This document shows, one piece after another, positions 12,111 through 25,190 of a stretch of DNA of 64,000 nt. The notes under the pieces are model-generated. The model made no database searches and was not told the DNA's origin. It was given only the letters and a program-made list of their open reading frames with translations. Both the position numbers and the translations under genes were made by a program. Location: positions 88,990,001-89,054,000 of the forward strand of contig CM075345.1 of the NCBI GenBank assembly GCA_037693485.1, written 5' to 3'. Positions within the stretch are counted from its first letter, which is position 1, and each line of letters starts with the position of its first letter. The DNA comes from Kitagawia praeruptora. Taxonomy: Eukaryota; Streptophyta; Magnoliopsida; Apiales; Apiaceae.

Positions 12111-13756
12111 CTAAACTCTATCCTTCTGCATAGGATTCATGACAAAATTGTTTATCATAAGACTGTCCCTCGTTGAAGAAAATGCTTGCATTAAATGAAA
12201 ATCATGTTCCGGAAAAACTTCCTGTAGACTACCATTGTCCACCTTAGAAGTATGCGGCAGTGAAGTTGTCATGTAGTCGGAACCTAGCAGCATTGGAAGT
12301 TCATCTGCGCACCAAAAACAAAATTCAGAATACGACAAAGAGTAAAGGGTGAACGACTTTCTATTGCCTCCACATCCTACGTACTTATGAACAAAAATAT
12401 TCAAAACTAATTTAAACTAATGATGCCCAACACTGAACTTCATACCAAAATGTCCCTTGATACTGTCATATTGTTTTCAATGATTAAAGTAATTGTAATT
12501 TCCTCATTAGTTATTCAATAATTTGTTGGAACAAGACTGAATCAACCGTGGACATCTGGAAGCCTCTTGGGCTATGATCTTATAAATCTGGGCTATGACC
12601 TCTTCTTTTTCCTTGAAGTCAAAATCCTAACATAATCGTTGATAAATAGAGTATTCAGATGCATATAAGAGGCTGTCAAAAAACAAAGATCCATATACAG
12701 CAATAATCAAGCACGGTGAATACTTACCTCAGTAATTGTGTCTGCACCAACTTCTAAGGAAAGGTGGAACGGATGCTGTTTTTGAGCATGCTCTTTGTGG
12801 TATCATGCCTAAAAGATAGATTAATTAATTATTTTTCAAACAAGAAAATCAAGGCTGACACAGTAGAGTAACTATGGATCAGGTTAATGAACTTGTCTTT
12901 TGTCCAACTATGTATATGGTCTCACGGAAACTTTGAATGTGGTTAGCCCACAAACTAAAATTGTTGGCAATGACACAAATACAGCTTATTAGCTTAAGCA
13001 CTGCAAGTGTAGCAACCAGCACATTGTTCTCTGCAATAAAAAAAATCGCAACTTAAATATTATAATAGATATTCATTACTAACTTAAAGAAATTGAGAAA
13101 AAATGAAACTTAATATGTCACTAAAAACAACCAAAATGGGGCTTCAAACACGCACATTTGGACAATACTTAGCAATTGTTCACTATAAAAGAACAGAGCT
13201 TGAAAAACAACAAAATTAACACATGTAATTAATTAACAAAAATATCACAGCTTGAGAAAAATCTCAAAACTATGAGTATAATTAATTTTTAACAAAATTA
13301 AAATAATATTAACACATATATCCAACTAGTTAACACAAAAATCCAACAAATTTGACAGATACAAGCTTTAATCCAACATACAATTGAAAAAATTCACATA
13401 CATACATATATATACATTTATAATTCATTATAATCGGAAAAGGATGGGTATTTTACCTCTAATTGAAGCTTTACTCAAATCTTTGCTCAATTAGGTTTGG
13501 GGTTTTGGCCTTTTGCTGAATCGATTAAATTTGAGATGAGAGATGTGTATTTATGAGAGAGAGAGAGAGAGAGATAACAGAGAGGCAGAGAGTGGTGAGG
13601 TGGAGAGAGAGGAGCGGTAGAGAGACCGGTGAGTCGAGAGAGACAGCGGTGAGATGAGAGAGATAGTGGTGACTGGTGAGATGTGTTTTTGGGATTTTTT
13701 TTTTGTTTTAATCGTGTATGAAATATTTTGGTACTCTTTTTATCGCGCCCAGCCAA
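12111..13756 (-). other. Exon-like segments in CACTA-1: unidentified gene, possibly captured
   Basis: On the minus strand there is a CT/GA-rich leader (about 13690-13480) ending in a donor-like AATTAGAG|GTAAAA at 13456. Short open segments with splice-like borders follow: 13030-12879 (acceptor TTATTGCAG), 12808-12728 (acceptor TTTTAG, donor GAG|GTAAGT; reads EVGADTITE), about 12628-12500 (reads FKEKEEVIAQIYKIIAQEAS) and 12303-12111 (acceptor GTGCGCAG; ends in a stop). I do not recognise the protein. It may be a captured host gene or a TnpA-like element gene. Confidence 0.35.
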
Positions 13757-13779
13757 AAAATCAAATTCCCGCCTATAAT

Positions 13780-13993
13780 TTTGGGCAAAGTGTAATGTCT
13801 ATTGTAACGTTTTTGCTAAAGTATTACAATTGTTCTACAATTTCAAAATGATCTTTTTGCTTGCAACACTTTTCGTATTTCTTGCAACATTTTTAAAAAT
13901 ATTGCAATAGACTACCAAGTTTTGTGTCTATTATAACACTTTATGTAACACAAATATATATTGGGCTTGCAATAGCCCATATTTCTTGTAGCG
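13780..13993. repeat. Right subterminal repeats and TIR of CACTA-1
   Basis: GTAACGTTTTT, GCAACACTTTT and GCAACATTTTT blocks, then the inverted TIR ending TTCTTGTAGCG. The expected terminal TAGTG is TAGCG here, a single substitution. Confidence 0.75.
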
Positions 13994-13996
13994 TGA

Positions 13997-16900
13997 GCTT
14001 GAGTTGCTTCAGAAAAGGGCTATCCAAGCCAACCAAGGCAGAATGATAAACACATCATGTGCCTTGATTGTCAACAAATCTATTCAAGACCTAGAAGCAT
14101 CTACAAGCCAACTGAGGATAGAGGAGATAGTAGATGATGAAGAAACTGAAGCTGAGGTCAGTGAACCTGTTGAGGAGAAGGAGGAAGAAGAGTTTTACAC
14201 TCTTGAAGAACTAGATGGGATGGAAAACACTTCATATGCTTTCATGGCCAGAAAATTTCCAAACATCAGATTCAAGAGGAATCAACCCTTCAAACCTAAA
14301 ACCCAAAATCAGTCATTCAACAAGAGCAAGGCACCTGTGAAACCAAACAAGAATAAGTTCAAAACCAGCCATGTGGATAGGTCATCTGTAAGGTGTTATA
14401 GATGCAATGACCTAGGGCATTTTGCAAGTGAATGCAAGAAGCCTAAAAAAAAGGATAGAGAGTATCTTGAGCTCGAAGCTAAGTATGAGGCCCTTCTGAA
14501 AAAGCAGACACAAGGTAAGGCCTACATAGCTGAAGGGAAGTGCTGGGATGATTCTGACAGTGATGGAGAAGAGCAGGAATTTTGTAACTATGCCTTGATG
14601 GCCAATTCCAAGGATGACACATCTTCATCAGACTCTCAGGTACCATCTCTCACTACTATAGACATGTCTGTTTCTGAGTATAAATGCATGATTGAACAAC
14701 TATCTGTTGAGATGTTTAATATTCATACTAGTATGACTGTTGCTAATGAAGAAATTGCTAAATTGTTTACTAGAAATGAAATATTAACCAAAAAGAATGA
14801 AGAACTTGAGCTAACTGCTATGCAAGTAGAAAACCTTAAGAAAGAAGTTGAATATTTGCAGAATAAGGTTCTATGTGCTAGTCAAGTTGAAAAGGCCCTT
14901 AGGGATGAACTAGCTGAAAATGAATTCAAACTGAAAACTTTTAAGAAATCATCTGGTCTAGTACAATCCTACTGTGAGAAGATTCAAGCTAAACCCAAGG
15001 CTGCAATTGGACTTGACTATGACACTATTAAACAGAGGAAAGGCTATGCTGTCATTGAAGATGACATTGTTGTTCAGATGGAAGTGCCTCAGATTTTGAA
15101 AAAGGCTCAGACTCCAATTTTTAAAGAATCAACATTTGAAATTGATGAGGATGCCTTACTCATCAAGCAAATGTTGAATGATGAGGATGAGGCACAATCC
15201 AGTGAACAACAAGCATCCTCTAAGAGTGAGAGTGTCAAGTCAAAAGCCAAGGAGCCAGTAGGTGATAGGTCAAGACCTAAGAAGTTTGTTAAGTTTGTTT
15301 CAGCTGGGAATAGTAAATCTGAGAAGAAAGTGACTAAGAAGAAACAGAACAGAAATGGCAAGTTAGGGATTAACAAAGATAACAACTATGCTTATATGCC
15401 TAATGCCCCTAGGAAAACTTGTCAGAATTGTTTCAGTACCAATCATTTAACTCATGCATGCAAGAAACCTGTTGGTAGTGTGCTCAAACCTTTCTATGAT
15501 TGTTCTGTGCCTCTAAGACATAGAGATGCTCCATTCTGTGATAAATTTGACTGTATGCCATGCAACATGAATGTTATGACTAGTTGTTTTAATTTGAGAA
15601 TGCAACATGCTTTTGGAGATGACAGCATGGGTGACACATTGGGATATGGCAAGTTGAAAGTTGGAAATGTCATCATTGAAGATGTAGCACTGGTCAAGGG
15701 ACTCAAGCATAATCTGCTAAGTGTTGGTCAGTTTACTGATAGGGGATTCAAGGTGGATTTTGACAAAGATGAATGTTTGATCACCCACAAGAAGACAGGT
15801 GATTTTGCTCTATCTGGAGTAAGGAAAGGAAGCCTGTTTGTAGCCAATATGGACTCTGCAAACAAGGACAAAATTTGTTGCTTCTACTCAAATGCATCAA
15901 ATGAAGATTGTTGGCTGTGGCATAAGAAACTATCACACCTGAACTTCAAAGCCATTAATTCTCTAGTCAAAAGAGAGTTAGTGAGAGGCATGCCCACACT
16001 TGAATTCTGTCAAGAAGGAGTGTGTGAGGCTTGTCAAAGAGGAAAAATGAAAAGATCAAGCCACAAGTCAAAGACAGTGACATCAATAACCAAGCCCATA
16101 CAACTCATTTATATGGACTTGTTTGGGCCTGTCAATATTATGTCACTAGGAAGAAAGAAGTATGCCTTAGTGATGGTTGATGACTTTACAAGGTATACAT
16201 GGGTGGAATTTCTGGCATCAAAAGATGAGGCTCCACAAGTAATCATTGAGCACATAAAGAGAGTTGACAAGGAAGCAAAGGCCAACAATGCAAGTGTGAT
16301 TGCACTGAGAAGTGATAATGGAACAGAGTTCAGAAATGCCATACTTGAAGCATTCTGTAAAGAGAATGGAATTTCTCAGCAATTCTCAGCTCCAAGGACT
16401 CCACAACAAAATGGAGTTGTTGAGAGGAAGAATAGAACTCTAATTGAGGTTGCTAGAACAATGTTGCTTGATGCAAAGATGCCTACATGTTTTTGGGCTG
16501 AGGCTGTGAGCACTGCATGCTATATCCAGAACAGAACCCTCATCAACAAATACACTGGAAAGACACCTTACAGTTTGATGACTGGAAAGAAGCCTAGTCT
16601 AAAGTATGTTCATACTTTTGGAAGCAAATGCTTTGTATTGAAGGATAATTCAGAATATGTTGGAAAATTCGATGCAAAGGCATTTGAAAGAATTTTTCTT
16701 GGCTACTCTATGGAAAGAATTGCATACAAAGTTTATGTCATCAGTCAAAAGAAAATTATGGAAAGCACATATGTGACATTTGATGATAGCAAACTACCTG
16801 GATTAGAAGAAGCCAATGATGAAGATAAAGATCCATTAAAGTTTGATAATCTAGATGATTCTGATGAAGAGATTGAAACTGGAGTTGAAACTCAAGTTCA

Positions 16901-18728
16901 ACAAACTCAAGTGAATGATGATACAAGAAGAGAATTTGTGCCAATCAATAGTGGAGAAACAAGCATCCAAGACACACCTATGAATAGTGGCAACATCACA
17001 GGGGGAGGAAATGAGAATGATCAGGACTTGGATGATGAAGCAACATCAAGAATGAGAAATCAGACTGAGCATTCAAGGAAATGGGATAGATCACACACTG
17101 CAGAGCAAATTATTGGAGATCCTAATGCAGGAGTAAGGACTAGGAGAGCAACTCAGAATGAGTGCCTCTATGGTTGTTTTCTATCTCAGGTTGAGCCTAA
17201 TAAACTTGATGATGCACTGTTGGATCCAGATTGGATTATTGCCATGCAAGAGGAGCTGAATCAATTTGAAAGAAACAAAGTATGGGAACTTGTGCCTGCA
17301 CCAAAGAATAGAACCATTGCTGGAACAAAATGGGTTCTGAAGAATAAGATGGATGAAGATGGTGTAATAGTAAGAAACAAAGCAAGGTTGGTTGCAAAAG
17401 GATACTCTCAACAGGAAGGCATTGATTATGATGAGACATTTGCCCCTGTTGCTAGATTGGAAGCCATCAGAATATTCTTGGCATTTGCTGCTCATTCAAA
17501 CTTTAAAGTTTATCAAATGGATGTCAAGAGTGCATTTCTGAATGGAGAGTTGGAAGAAGAAGTTTATGTGCAACAACCACCTGGCTTTGAGGATCCACAC
17601 TTCCCAGAATTTGTCTACAGATTGCTTAAGGCATTGTATGGACTTAAGCAGGCTCGAAGGGCATGGAATGATACTCTATCACAATTTCTCCTTGAAAATC
17701 AATTCACTAGAGGCACATTGGACAAAACACTGTTTTACAAGAAGCATGGTGATGATATTATCCTAGTTCAGATCTATGTGGATGATATCATATTTGGGTC
17801 TACAAATGAGAAGCTGTGTGAGAAATTCTCTAAACTCATGCAGAGCAGATATGAGATGAGTATGATGGGAGAGTTGACATTCTTTCTTGGGTTGCAAGTC
17901 AGTCAAAGGAAGGATGGTATCTTTATCAGTCAAACCAAGTACATCAAGGATTTATTGAAGAAGTTTGACTTAGAAGACTGCTCACCTGCAAAGACACCCA
18001 TGGCCACTGCAACTAAATTAGATGAAGATGCTAAAGGCAAGAAAGTAGATATCTCAGTCTACAGAGGCATGGTTGGTTCTCTACGCTACCTCACTGCAAG
18101 TAGGCCAGACATCATGTTTGCTACATGTTTGTGTGCAAGGTTTCAATCAAATACAAAAGAATCACATTTGATTGCTATAAAAAGGATCTTTAGATATCTG
18201 AAGGGCACTCCAAACTTGGGTTTATGGTATCCTAAGGACACAGGGTTCAATCTGGTTGGTTATTCTGATGCTGATTATGCTGGATGCAGAGTGGATAGGA
18301 AAAGCACCTCAGGTAGCTGCCAGTTTCTTGGACAAAGGTTAGTCTCTTGGTATAGCAAGAAACAACAATCTGTGTCAACTTCTACAGCTGAAGCTGAATA
18401 CATAGCTGCTGGAAGTTGCTGTGCTCAAGTGCTTTGGATTAGAAATCAACTTAGAGATTATGGACTTGTGTTGGAAAGAATTCCAATCATGTGTGACAAC
18501 ACAAGTGCAAACTCTATAGTTGCCAATCTTGTCAATCATTCTAGAACAAAGCACATTGACATCAGATATCATTTCATTAGAGAACATGCAACTAATGGTA
18601 CCATTGAGTTGCATTATGTCTCTACAGATAAACAACTAGCTGACATATTCACTAAGCCATTAGATGAAGCCACCTTCACAAGGTTGGTTAGTGAGATTGG
18701 AATGCTGAATTCTTCAGATTCTGGCTAA
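13997..18728 (+). pseudogene. pol: Copia A gag-pol, one long open frame lacking the protease active site
   Basis: Open for about 1,570 codons. Zinc knuckles CYRCNDLGHFASEC (near 14393) and CQNCFSTNHLTHAC (near 15421) end the Gag part. Then come integrase (HHCC from LWHKKLSH near 15915; catalytic Asp at MDLFGP and RSDNGTEF; Glu in VERKNRT near 16425), RT (YVDD at 17775-17786) and RNase H (SDADYAG, AEAEYIAA, DIFTKPL). The stretch that in copia D and F holds the protease motif DSGCSGHMTG is absent, and knuckle-side sequence joins FGDDSMGDTLGYG near 15620. It could not self-process. It is otherwise unbroken. Confidence 0.85.
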
Positions 18729-19570
18729 GTGAATATATCATCTAGATTGTTGCAGCAGTAAACACTTACTTTATCTAAATTCTCAATATTTTTGGAGTAA
18801 GTGTTGGTTGAAATATGATTTATAAATATTTCAAATCTGCTGCATATGTTGAAAAATCATATTTTGTCAATTTGAAATTTCTATGAAATTTTGAGAAAAT
18901 CACTGTTTAATTTGCTAGAATATTCTTCATTGAATATGACTGGTAAATTCTTAAAAGATAGTGAAAATTAATTTTTATGAGTGATGAGTATATTTCGATA
19001 AGTCAGACTTCTCGAATGGTTCACTATTCGACATCTCTAATAAGTCCCATTAGAGCACTCTCGAGTTCTCGAATAGAGTCTTTTAGAGATATCGAATAGA
19101 GGTATTCTTGACTTCTCGAATATGGTAATTGAGTTCTCTAATGACTGAGTTCTAGAATACTATGTTTGAGTTCTCGAATCATTTGAAAAGGCAGAATTCT
19201 TGCTGAATCTCAACCGATTTTGGATTTTTGTCTAAAATTTTAATTCACTCATAAAAACACATTTTATTTAATTTAGAATTATTTCTAAGTTGGATAACTG
19301 TCAGCTGTGAGTTACCATCTGCTTGAGATATCGAATAAGCCTTTCTTGACTTATCGAATAGTTATTTTCTACTTCTCGAATGCCTGACTTGTCGATACAA
19401 AACATATATCTAATCGACAATTCAAGTACTTCATACTTATACAATTCTACATCTATTCGGTTCATTTCATTCGATTTCTCAAGCATCTAAACTCCCAAAA
19501 CCTCTGAAAACCCTAACTGCAAAAACTTAATTTCTTCTTCAATCTTCATTCTCTTTCTCTCTCTATACAA
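18729..19570 (+). promoter_or_regulatory. Pol-to-ORF3 spacer of copia A with TTCTCGAA array and CT-rich leader
   Basis: No ORF. From 18990 to 19385 the word TTCTCGAAT recurs about five times, with ATATCGAATA and TTATCGAATA variants between. TTCTCGAA fits the two-unit heat-shock motif TTCnnGAA. A weak TATA-like CATATATCTAAT (near 19402) and a leader rich in C and T (19520-19568) precede the ORF3 ATG at 19571. An internal promoter is inferred. Confidence 0.45.
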
Positions 19571-22104
19571 ATGGCAAACACTCAACTCACCATACCCATT
19601 CAGACCAATTTCATTGCTATAACAAATGATGTGGAAGCACCAAATGCGAACTTCAAGTGCTTTGTTCACTGGATGTCTGAATCATATATCAAGAATGCTC
19701 TATCAGCCAACCCAACTCTGTATCTGGACCTACTAGAACAATTTTGGAGGACTACCACCGTGGAAGTCATTGCTCTTGAGAATGCTATAACCTCATATGT
19801 AGTCTACTGCAAAATTCAAGGAAAGGATATCACTATCACTACATCTGACATGAATAAGGCACTGGATTTACAACAAGAGGAGTATGACATACTGGCCACA
19901 AATGCACAGTTAGAAGAATTCTTTGAATTTATCAACTACTCAGATGCAATCAATCTTGGAAAGTTGAACAGAAAGAATCTAAGGAAAGAGTGGAGCTATG
20001 TATTTGCCACTCTCCTTCAAGTCTTCACTGCCAGGAAGTCTAGTTTTGACCAAATTAGTGCACCTGCGTAGCAAATTGGCTATGCTTTGGCCTATGGGAG
20101 AAAGATTGATGTTGGACAGATCATTCTACAGGAACTATATGGGAGACTTGGTAAGAACACAGCCAAGAGAGGTACTGAAATTTTCTTTCCTCGTTTTATT
20201 CAATCTGTACTCAATTTTGTTGATAATAAATTGATTGAACTGCCTGGATTAGATAAGACTAGAATAGGCTACCCTAGATCCATGACCAAACTCATTTTTG
20301 GTAACTTGGAGACTAGGAATGATGTGGATGTAAGACTCAAAATAACTCCCCATATGGAGAGTCTATTTAGGACTTACTCCCACAACATGCCAATATTTGA
20401 TTCAAAATCTCAGTTAGCACAGCCCAAGCAAGTAGAACACTATGCTAACTCAGGGCTTGCTAACCAACCCTCTCAACCAAACACTCTACCAAACATTGAG
20501 CCAATTGCATCATCCTCTCAAAAGGGTGATGTTAGTAAAAAGAAGAGAAAAGAGATAGCTTCTGCACCATTAACCATATTATCTGAAGCAGCATTGGCTG
20601 TAGAATTAGAAAGTGAGGAACCTGAGTCACCCCTTGTCAGGCCAAAGAAGAAGAAAACTAAAACCACCTCTTCAGTCACACAAATGGCTGAAGTTGTAAA
20701 ATCAGGGGCAAACAGTTCACTAGATGTATCCTCTCAATATGGTGCATCTATAGAATCAAGCATCCTCCCCAATGCACCTTCTTGTACAGAGTCAGCACCT
20801 GGGAGTGATAAGGCTGGCACCACACTGAGTGGAGAGCACATCACATTTGAAACTCCCTCTATTTCTCAGGTGGAGTTGCCAAAATCTATTCCACAAGACA
20901 CTTCTCTTCCAGAATCTACAAGTGAAATTTCTTTCCAGCCTGCAACTCAAGCAATTGAGGAGCAAGGACTTGATCATCAAGAATTCTTCTCTCTTGATGA
21001 GCCGACAACTTCAAGTGACATGGTGCTTGACACTGTGCTCACCACCCAAAAACCACATTCAGATGGTGAGGGAATGCTAGTTGGGGCATATCCTGATGAC
21101 ACCATCACAACCACAGAGGATTCACTAGTTTTTATTAGAGACTCTGTGCCTGTGTCAACTACTGTTATAACTCATCCCACTCCTATGGAGACAACAGTAA
21201 TAGAGTCATTCCATCCGGTTATAGAAGTTGCATCTGTAACTGAGGAGTCTAGCTTGCCTAGCTCTAGCTCTGACTTTATGTCACAATGGCTGAAACCTGT
21301 GCAACATGACAGTGCTTCAGGATCAGGGTCTGTTCCACCACAATTGACGGTTGAATCACTTCAAAGCTTAGTTGTGGATCAGATTCCTGAGTTTGTCAAG
21401 ATTGCTCAGAACTTGGTCACCTCCAATATGCCTAATCCAGACAATGAAGCCATTCTGCTATGCCATAGGGATGATGTGGAGATGCAAAAGGCCAAGATAA
21501 TTGATGATGCTGAGAGAGATGGCAATGTAGATGCCTGGCTGCAAGGAAAATATGATATTACTCTTGATGAAGCTCTTTAATATCTCAGAGAGGAATACAT
21601 CACTTCACTGGGTTCCATTGCAAAATCTCTGACTCCTGGTGAAGTGTATGAGGCTATGAATGATTCACACAAGGGATTCCTCAAGGCTGCACACTATCTG
21701 GGAAAAAGAGTCAAAACTGAGGTCAATAGAGTGTGTGATAAGACAGCCACTACAGTGGAAGAAATCAAGAGGGTCTTCGATGCCAAATTCCCTCAGTTGG
21801 ACAGTGTATTCAAGGACCTCAAACATTGTAACACCATCTGTACCAAAATGGATAATGGCCTAGCTCTACTCAAGGATACTGTCATAGGTCTGGGGCATAA
21901 ATTTCAAGTTCTATCTGATCAGACAGCAGATGCCAATGCCATGCTGAGGACTATGTTCAAAAATCTATATGGAGATAAGCTAGTGACTAAGGTCCCTGTG
22001 CATGAAATGTCCAAGTATGAAGTGAAGAGACTGCAGGACCAATCCTTATCTGGTTTCAAGACAAATGAGCTATTCACTAAAGTGGATACTCTTGAAAAGG
22101 AGGT
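19571..22104 (+). pseudogene. Copia A third ORF (SIRE-type ORF3), 5' portion
   Basis: The start is ATG 19571, after a CT-rich leader. The N-terminal domain (about residues 30-250; SANPTLYLDLLEQFWRTT, NLRKEWSYVF, QIGYALAYGRKIDVGQIILQ) aligns with the N-terminus of the copia D ORF3. A Ser/Thr/Pro-rich linker with a basic patch (RPKKKKTKTT near 20640) and a helical region follow. In-frame TAG (20069-20071) and TAA (21578-21580) break it. The same frame continues to 22104, where Athila B is inserted at GAGGT. I see no signal peptide or membrane segment. Function unknown. Confidence 0.7.
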
Positions 22105-23556
22105 TGATAAGTGGATTTATATCCACTTGGATCGTTCCATTTCGGCTTAAATTGGTGTTTTGTATCTCAAGTATTGGTGTGTTTTAATCTATTGTATGAG
22201 AATTGTGCAGGGTGTATTTCTAGGTGAAGATATAGAGTTTTCAGTGAGTATATGATGTTTTTAAAGTCAAGAGAACAAGTGGTTGGAGTTTCAATCAAAA
22301 GCGGAAGTTAATCAGCAATTTGAAGAAAATCAGCTGCAAGCACAATAGATTTGGCGCGGCCACGCCTGGATAACACAGGAGGGCGCGCGCAGGAGTAAGA
22401 ACAGAGAAATCAGCGCGGGCGCACGAGGATTATGCTTGTGGTGGGTGCTGGCAGAAACTTCCTGGAATTCCATTTAAACTAGGAAACTGATACGATTTCT
22501 TTTCCTAATCATTATGGAAGACGTTTAGACGGTTATAAACTTCTGGAATTCAATTCAAACATGGCAATTGCAATTCTATTTCATTCAAGAAAGGAAAATT
22601 ACCGGAATTCTATCCTAAATCAAAGACGGTAATTACTTGGTTGAGGAGGCACTTGGGGCTATAAATACACCTCTTGGGGACATAAAAAGAAAACCACGAC
22701 GAACACAACACACACCAGAGATTTATATCATTGTATTTGTTTTACATCATGTTTTCATTAGACCCCGTGACAATGAGAAGTTCGATCATGAGCTAATCGT
22801 TGTCATGAGGTCCTAACAGATTTATTTATGGAATTTAGTAGTTGATTGCTTATTTGATATGTGTGTGATGAATTATTGATATCCTTGTATGGTTGTGTTT
22901 CATGTGTTTAGATGCGTCATGAACATCTAATTTATTAATCTCTTGCGAAACGAGAGTGGATCTTGAGATTTAGAACTTGCCATGCTAGCATAGGATAGGT
23001 TGATGTTTTAACATCATGATTTGTAGCATCAATAGAGATATTATGCTTCCCTATGTGATCTATGTGGATAACTTGTTCTTCAACCTTTATGTTTTCAAAT
23101 TCTATAGAGATATAGGGTCAAAACATAATTGGTGTCTACCCATCTTCTATCTCTTTTGTGGATGCAAGCGTAGTTCGGTACTAGTATATCGAGAAGTAAC
23201 TTTTACTTGTTTCGTGTTATTCGATCAGATATCAAAACCATCACATATATTGATTAAGGCATGATCTCTAAAGGAAGTATTTAATGAAGTTAGGATACCA
23301 TGTTTTCTCTTGCATAAGTAATTAGATTTTCATTCTCATCAGTTAATTAATTCTTAGTTTGTTAATTTGTGTCTTAGTTAATGATAGTTAGTAAAAACTT
23401 AATCTTGTTATTTGTCTTAGCAGTGAATAATAATCATACATTGTTGCATAGGTGCATGAACTGAATTGAAACCATAACCAGATCTCTGTGGGAACGAACT
23501 CAACTTATAACTATATTACTTGTGACCACGTACGCTTGCGTGATTTAGTGCAAACA
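22105..23556 (+). repeat. 5' LTR of Athila B
   Basis: TGATAAGTGG to TGCAAACA, 1452 bp. TATA box at 22660-22667. It lacks 8 bp and 15 bp from the GCGCGC-rich tract that the 3' LTR retains. Confidence 0.9.
22660..22667 (+). promoter_or_regulatory. TATA box of the Athila B 5' LTR
   Basis: TATAAATA in the context GGGGCTATAAATACACC. The same sequence lies at 49964-49971 in the 3' LTR. Confidence 0.6.
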
Positions 23557-23562
23557 AGTTTT

Positions 23563-23580
23563 TGGCGCCTGTGCCGGGGA
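23563..23580 (+). promoter_or_regulatory. Primer-binding site of Athila B
   Basis: TGGCGCCTGTGCCGGGGA lies 6 bp after the LTR. It matches the TGGCGCC-type primer site of plant Athila elements, also seen in Athila C as TGGCGCCGCTGCCGGGGA. Confidence 0.8.
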
Positions 23581-23719
23581 TCATTGGTGTTTTATTTTTG
23601 GTTTATGTGCTTGTCTATAGTGGTCGTTAGAGTTCACTGACTCAGATTTCTTTTTCTCATCTATTCTTGTATAGTTCGTTGGTGTTTCAGGTACTTGTCA
23701 GAGAGCGTTGACGTTGAAG

Positions 23720-24412
23720 ATGGATTTTCTAACTTACTATGGAGTTCAGCAGGTGGCTAGTGTTTATGAGCTATGTGCGGGCGCACATGAGACGTATCAG
23801 TGCTGGAGCAACCAAGGTGGTATTCAACAGCCTCAGCAATGTGAGCAGTGTTTGGGTGTTCATGATCCCTCACAATATTGTTACTACGAAGGAGTTGATC
23901 CATATGTCACTTATGAGGAACAACCATATTTTCAATACCATCCTCAACAGTACCAGCAAGATGTTCCAGATATGTCATATGTCTTTGGTAGTGAAGAGTT
24001 TCAACATCAGCAACCTATTCCTACTTTTCAGTCAGATGAGGTTGATGATTTGAAGGAGATTAGGAAGGAGATTAGGATGCTTGTAGAGAATCATAAGAAG
24101 TCTATCAAATCTATGGGGACACTTGTTGCTCAAGTTTTGAGTGCCTTGGAACAAGAGAATCAACAATTCATGCTAGAGGCAACACTAGAGAATAACGGTG
24201 ACTTGGAGCAAGGTACTGCATGCATAATTGAGGAAGACAAATTCCAAGGTGAGGTGAGCGTTCGCAAGCCATGTGAGGAATTTGATCATGTTAGGATGGT
24301 GGATGATTTGGAAAGGGCACTATTTGGGACAGACACTGATGAGCTGCACAAATTTCAAGAATTGGTATGTGCGTACCAAGAAGCTGATGATCATGGGAAA
24401 TATGAAGGTCTT
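23720..24412 (+). CDS. gag: Athila B gag-like ORF, 5' part (split by Athila C)
   Basis: From ATG 23720 the frame reads gag C-terminal sequence related to Athila I (YGVQQVASVYELC against YGVHQVASVCELC). The first zinc knuckle has lost its first Cys, and a second one, CEQCLGVHDPSQYC, follows. A Gln/Tyr-rich stretch and a coiled-coil-like helix (KEIRKEIRMLVENHKK) come next. The later MVDDLERALFG resembles the protease-RT linker of Athila I. The frame continues in phase at 47573 to TAA 47870-47872, about 330 codons without a stop. The ATG lies where Athila I has AAGGTG, so the start is probably new. Confidence 0.65.
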
Positions 24413-25190
24413 TGATGTGTAAAATTATGTCTAACCGCAAGCGCACGGTATCAATTGTAGTAGATACTAGCAAATATGGGTCGATTCCTCTAGGAGACAG
24501 TTTCAATTTCAATTCAACTATTATCAATTGTTTCTAGTCACAAACGATTATTTGGGAATTTTATTAACTACTAATGCAAATTTAACAAAGTTTTAATTCA
24601 ATTAATAAAAGGATCTAGGGCAATTCAGGTTCACCATGCTTACACCAAACAAATCACAAAGGTATAGTTTTTTAATGGGATTAAGTAATTAAAGCAATGG
24701 TTAATCTTTTTCAAGCATTAACACTCTCAGAATATCTAATGATGCTTCCACAATCACCTTCAATTCCGCTAATTGTATGTAAGCCTCTAGTAGTAAAATC
24801 TTTCGATCTATTACTCCTATTGCAATCGATTAATCCGTGATATTGCGCAATTACACAAATTAAGAATTAGAACATATCAATCAGAATTACTCTCTACCCA
24901 TCAATCTACTAATCAAATTAAGCCCAAATCATGGTGCAAACATGGCTCCCCTTAATACCCTAGAATTAAATTACTCACTCATTCTAGGATTAAAACTAAC
25001 AATAATAATCAAGAAAGCCATAATAAACATGTAATTAATAAGGAGAAGATAAGAAATACCTTAAACCTTTGAATAACGAAGAACAATTAAATCCAAGAAT
25101 TAAATTGAGCTTGCAAAGATGGAGAGAAGAAAATAAAACCCTAGCTTTTAATATTAAGAACGTATGTAAAAATTGTGTGTAAAAAAGATA

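Larger units (their letters stand above)
9221..13993. mobile_element. CACTA-1, 4.8-kb CACTA-type DNA transposon
   Basis: The 27-bp terminal inverted repeats (9221-9247 and 13967-13993) begin CACTACAAGAAATATGGGCT and differ at one position. A perfect 3-bp TSD, TGA, flanks them (9218-9220 and 13994-13996). Both ends carry subterminal GCAACATTTTT-type repeats. TIR sequence, TSD length and subterminal repeats together define the superfamily. I find no ORF with the DDE-type transposase of autonomous CACTA elements, so this is probably non-autonomous. Confidence 0.85.
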
